Positions 5,930 to 7,126 of a stretch of 7,126 nucleotides of DNA are shown one piece after another. Both the position numbers and the translations under genes were made by a program. This stretch comes from DASPPK01 sp964399235 (GTDB lineage Archaea; Thermoproteota; Bathyarchaeia; Bathyarchaeales; Bathycorpusculaceae). How positions within the stretch are numbered: the stretch's first letter is position 1; each line of letters begins with the position of its first letter. The stretch lies in NCBI GenBank assembly GCA_964399235.1, contig CAYNQC010000071.1, positions 1 through 7,126 on the forward strand, in the 5' to 3' direction. The notes under the pieces were generated by a model that searched no databases, had not been told where the DNA came from, and worked only from the letters and a program-made list of their open reading frames with translations.

Positions 5930-5937
5930 TTTATCAT
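5930..5937 (+). promoter_or_regulatory. TATA-like element of the cysteine synthase gene
   Basis: TTTATCAT is centred about 26 bases before a predicted start near 5959, leaving a leader of about 18 nt. GGAG at 5964-5967 then stands nine bases before the TTG start at 5977. Confidence 0.35.
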
Positions 5938-5976
5938 CAAAATCATAATCTGAAGTCGTCACAGGAGAAACACGAT

Positions 5977-6933
5977 TTGAAGGTAGCAGAGAGTGTCATA
6001 GATCTGATTGGAAGCACACCAATGATCAGACTCGTCCTCCCCAAGATCAAGGCTGATTTGTACGCAAAACTTGAATACATGAACCCCGGGGGAAGCGTCA
6101 AAGACAGAATCGCGAAGCAAATGATCGAAGCGGCTGAAAGGCGCGGAGTCATAAAGCCGGGAGACACGATTGTGGAGGCTACGAGCGGGAACACGGGAAT
6201 AGGTCTTTCCATGGTTGGCGCCGCAAAGGGCTACAAGGTTGTGATTATCATGCCTGGAACTGCCTCGAGTGAACGGAGAAGCATGATGAGACACTTCGGC
6301 GCCCGCGTTGTTCTAACCCCTTCTGCCGATTTTGTTGAAGGTGCGTTGGCAAAGGCGAGAGAATTGGCCAAGCGCCCAGGCTGGTGGATGCCTTCGCAGT
6401 TTGAGAATCTTGAAAACGTCGTGGCTCATATGGAGAATACAGGAAAGGAGATTCTGAAGCAGGTTCCTGGCGGAAGTGTCGATGCTTTTGTTGCGGGCAT
6501 AGGCACGGGAGGGACATTGATGGGTGTAGGCAAAGCATTGCGCAAGATCAATCCTAAGGTGAGGATAGTTGCCGTTGAGCCAGTGGGTTCCAGATCGACT
6601 GCGCCTAAGAAAGTGTCAAGACACCTTGAGATCATAGATCATCAAGTCGAAGGCATAGGTGATGGGTTCATTCCTCAAATAGTGAAGACCGATCTGATTG
6701 ACTGTTGGGCGCAGGTTTCAGATGAGGACGCAATAGAGACAGCTTGCTGCTTGGCACGGGAAAAGGGCCTGTTTGTAGGAATTTCCTCAGGCGCCAATGT
6801 GTACGCGGCCACACAGATAGCCACGAGTTTAGGCAAAGGAAAGACGGTGGTCACGATTCTTCCAGACAGCGCAGACAGGTATTACACAACGGGCCTATTC
6901 CGATACAGTACCTGTCTATACCAAAAATGGTAG
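5977..6933 (+). CDS. cysK: cysteine synthase (O-acetylserine sulfhydrylase type, PLP fold type II)
   Basis: This cytoplasmic pyridoxal-phosphate enzyme makes L-cysteine from an activated serine and sulfide. Residues 1-16 include 'IDLIGSTPM', the family's opening motif. 'NPGGSVKDR' (36-44) carries the Schiff-base lysine K42, 'TSGNTG' (69-74) binds the substrate carboxylate, 'GIGTGGT' (174-180) holds the cofactor phosphate, and 'GISSGAN' (268-274) supplies the serine that contacts the pyridine nitrogen. 'LPDSADRYYTTGLF' (295-308) is the usual C-terminal block. At 318 residues the length is that of CysK rather than the longer cystathionine beta-synthase, and no CBS pair follows. The product ends with ten extra residues after 'GLF'. 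TTG at 5977 is supported by GGAG nine bases before it. No serine acetyltransferase gene is present, so the serine donor (O-acetylserine or O-phosphoserine) is undecided. Confidence 0.93.
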   Translation: MKVAESVIDLIGSTPMIRLVLPKIKADLYAKLEYMNPGGSVKDRIAKQMIEAAERRGVIKPGDTIVEATSGNTGIGLSMVGAAKGYKVVIIMPGTASSERRSMMRHFGARVVLTPSADFVEGALAKARELAKRPGWWMPSQFENLENVVAHMENTGKEILKQVPGGSVDAFVAGIGTGGTLMGVGKALRKINPKVRIVAVEPVGSRSTAPKKVSRHLEIIDHQVEGIGDGFIPQIVKTDLIDCWAQVSDEDAIETACCLAREKGLFVGISSGANVYAATQIATSLGKGKTVVTILPDSADRYYTTGLFRYSTCLYQKW

Positions 6934-7124
6934 AATTGTAGAATTCCTACTGGACAACAGCGCGCGCTTGGGCAGATAAGGGCGAGCTATTTTTCTTTTC
7001 TTCTCGCTTCTCGTGTCTCCTTTTCTCTCTCCTCCATTGTCTTCTCTTCTCTCCCAGCTTCTATTCCTTCTTTTCTTCTTGCCTTTTCTCTCTCCCTTTC
7101 TTTCGTCTCTTCTACTTTATCTTC
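6882..7124 (-). CDS. possible 3' end of a charged, lysine/glutamate/arginine-rich protein (doubtful)
   Basis: On the minus strand one frame is open from the right edge to a stop at 6884-6882, 80 codons plus stop. Its first 50 or so residues are almost all K, E and R, for example 'EDKVEETKEREREKARRK', as in a charged coiled coil; the last 25 are unlike that and overlap the cysteine synthase gene by 52 bases. The opposite strand is also open here and would give a run of S, L, F and P, so openness alone proves little in such a biased tract. The purine-rich strand is the more usual coding strand. No family is recognised. Confidence 0.2.
6990..7002 (+). terminator. U-tract terminator after the cysteine synthase gene
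   Basis: TTTTTCTTTTCTT begins 57 bases past the stop codon, a typical archaeal oligo-U stop. A GC-rich palindrome AGCGCGCGCT (6959-6968) lies shortly before it but is too far away to act as a bacterial-type hairpin. Confidence 0.45.
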
Positions 7125-7126
7125 GC
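6990..7126. repeat. polypyrimidine tract
   Basis: I count 13 purines in 137 bases of the + strand, about 90% pyrimidine. There are purine-free runs of 20 bases or more, one of 23 bases between 7081 and 7104. It is an irregular mixture of C and T runs rather than a tandem repeat with a fixed unit. Confidence 0.75.

Noticed and set aside
5678..5953. 91-codon + frame running into the divergent promoter region before the cysteine synthase gene
   Set aside because: Mostly antisense to the DUF362 N-terminus, which carries the recognisable domain; it has no ribosome binding site or family similarity.
6959..6968. AGCGCGCGCT palindrome as a rho-independent terminator stem
   Set aside because: It is 22 bases from the T run, too far for a hairpin terminator; the archaeal U-tract alone explains termination.
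1..7126. CRISPR array, insertion sequence, integrase or defence cassette
   Set aside because: No regularly spaced repeats, transposase or integrase motifs, or terminal inverted repeats with target duplications were seen on either strand.

Overview
The window looks like part of an archaeal scaffold, probably from a metagenome assembly. The archaeal call rests on a DUF401-type membrane protein, a winged-helix regulator in operon with Hsp20, a textbook archaeal TATA box (TTTTATATA, minus strand, 3134-3126), a strong GGAGGTGA ribosome binding site and frequent TTG/GTG starts. A Thermoproteota/Bathyarchaeia-like source is my best guess, but it is inference only. Exactly 100 N at 4707-4806 is the usual placeholder for a scaffold gap of unknown size, and it damages two genes.

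Layout. 13-285 (+) is a small unrecognised protein. 286-763 is a long non-coding stretch with inverted repeats, ending in a hairpin that covers the apparent ribosome binding site of the next gene. 764-2011 (+) is a polytopic DUF401 permease-like protein. Convergent to it, on the minus strand, a compact two-gene operon encodes an ArsR-type winged-helix regulator (3079-2669) followed 14 nt later by an Hsp20 chaperone (2654-2082). Its promoter carries six copies of GTAAT/ATTAC arranged as nested dyads around the TATA box. On the other side of that promoter lies what looks like the C-terminal scrap of a GNAT acetyltransferase gene (about 3133-3321, +).

3447-4253 (+) is a class I SAM-dependent methyltransferase. 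It converges on a GNAT acetyltransferase (4706-4278, -) whose N-terminus lies in the gap. Upstream of that, on the same strand and across the gap, is a DUF362 protein with a C-terminal winged-helix-like region (5830-4807), whose C-terminus is lost in the gap. A 146-bp divergent promoter region separates it from a cysteine synthase (5977-6933, +). The last 137 bases are about 90% pyrimidine on the + strand; this tract starts with a likely U-tract terminator and may hide the end of a charged minus-strand gene.

How the genes work together. Only the regulator-Hsp20 pair has clear functional logic: a self-controlled protein-quality-control operon with operator half-sites flanking the TATA box. The remaining genes look like ordinary chromosomal genes in short transcription units. 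I see no mobile element, CRISPR array, rRNA or convincing tRNA.
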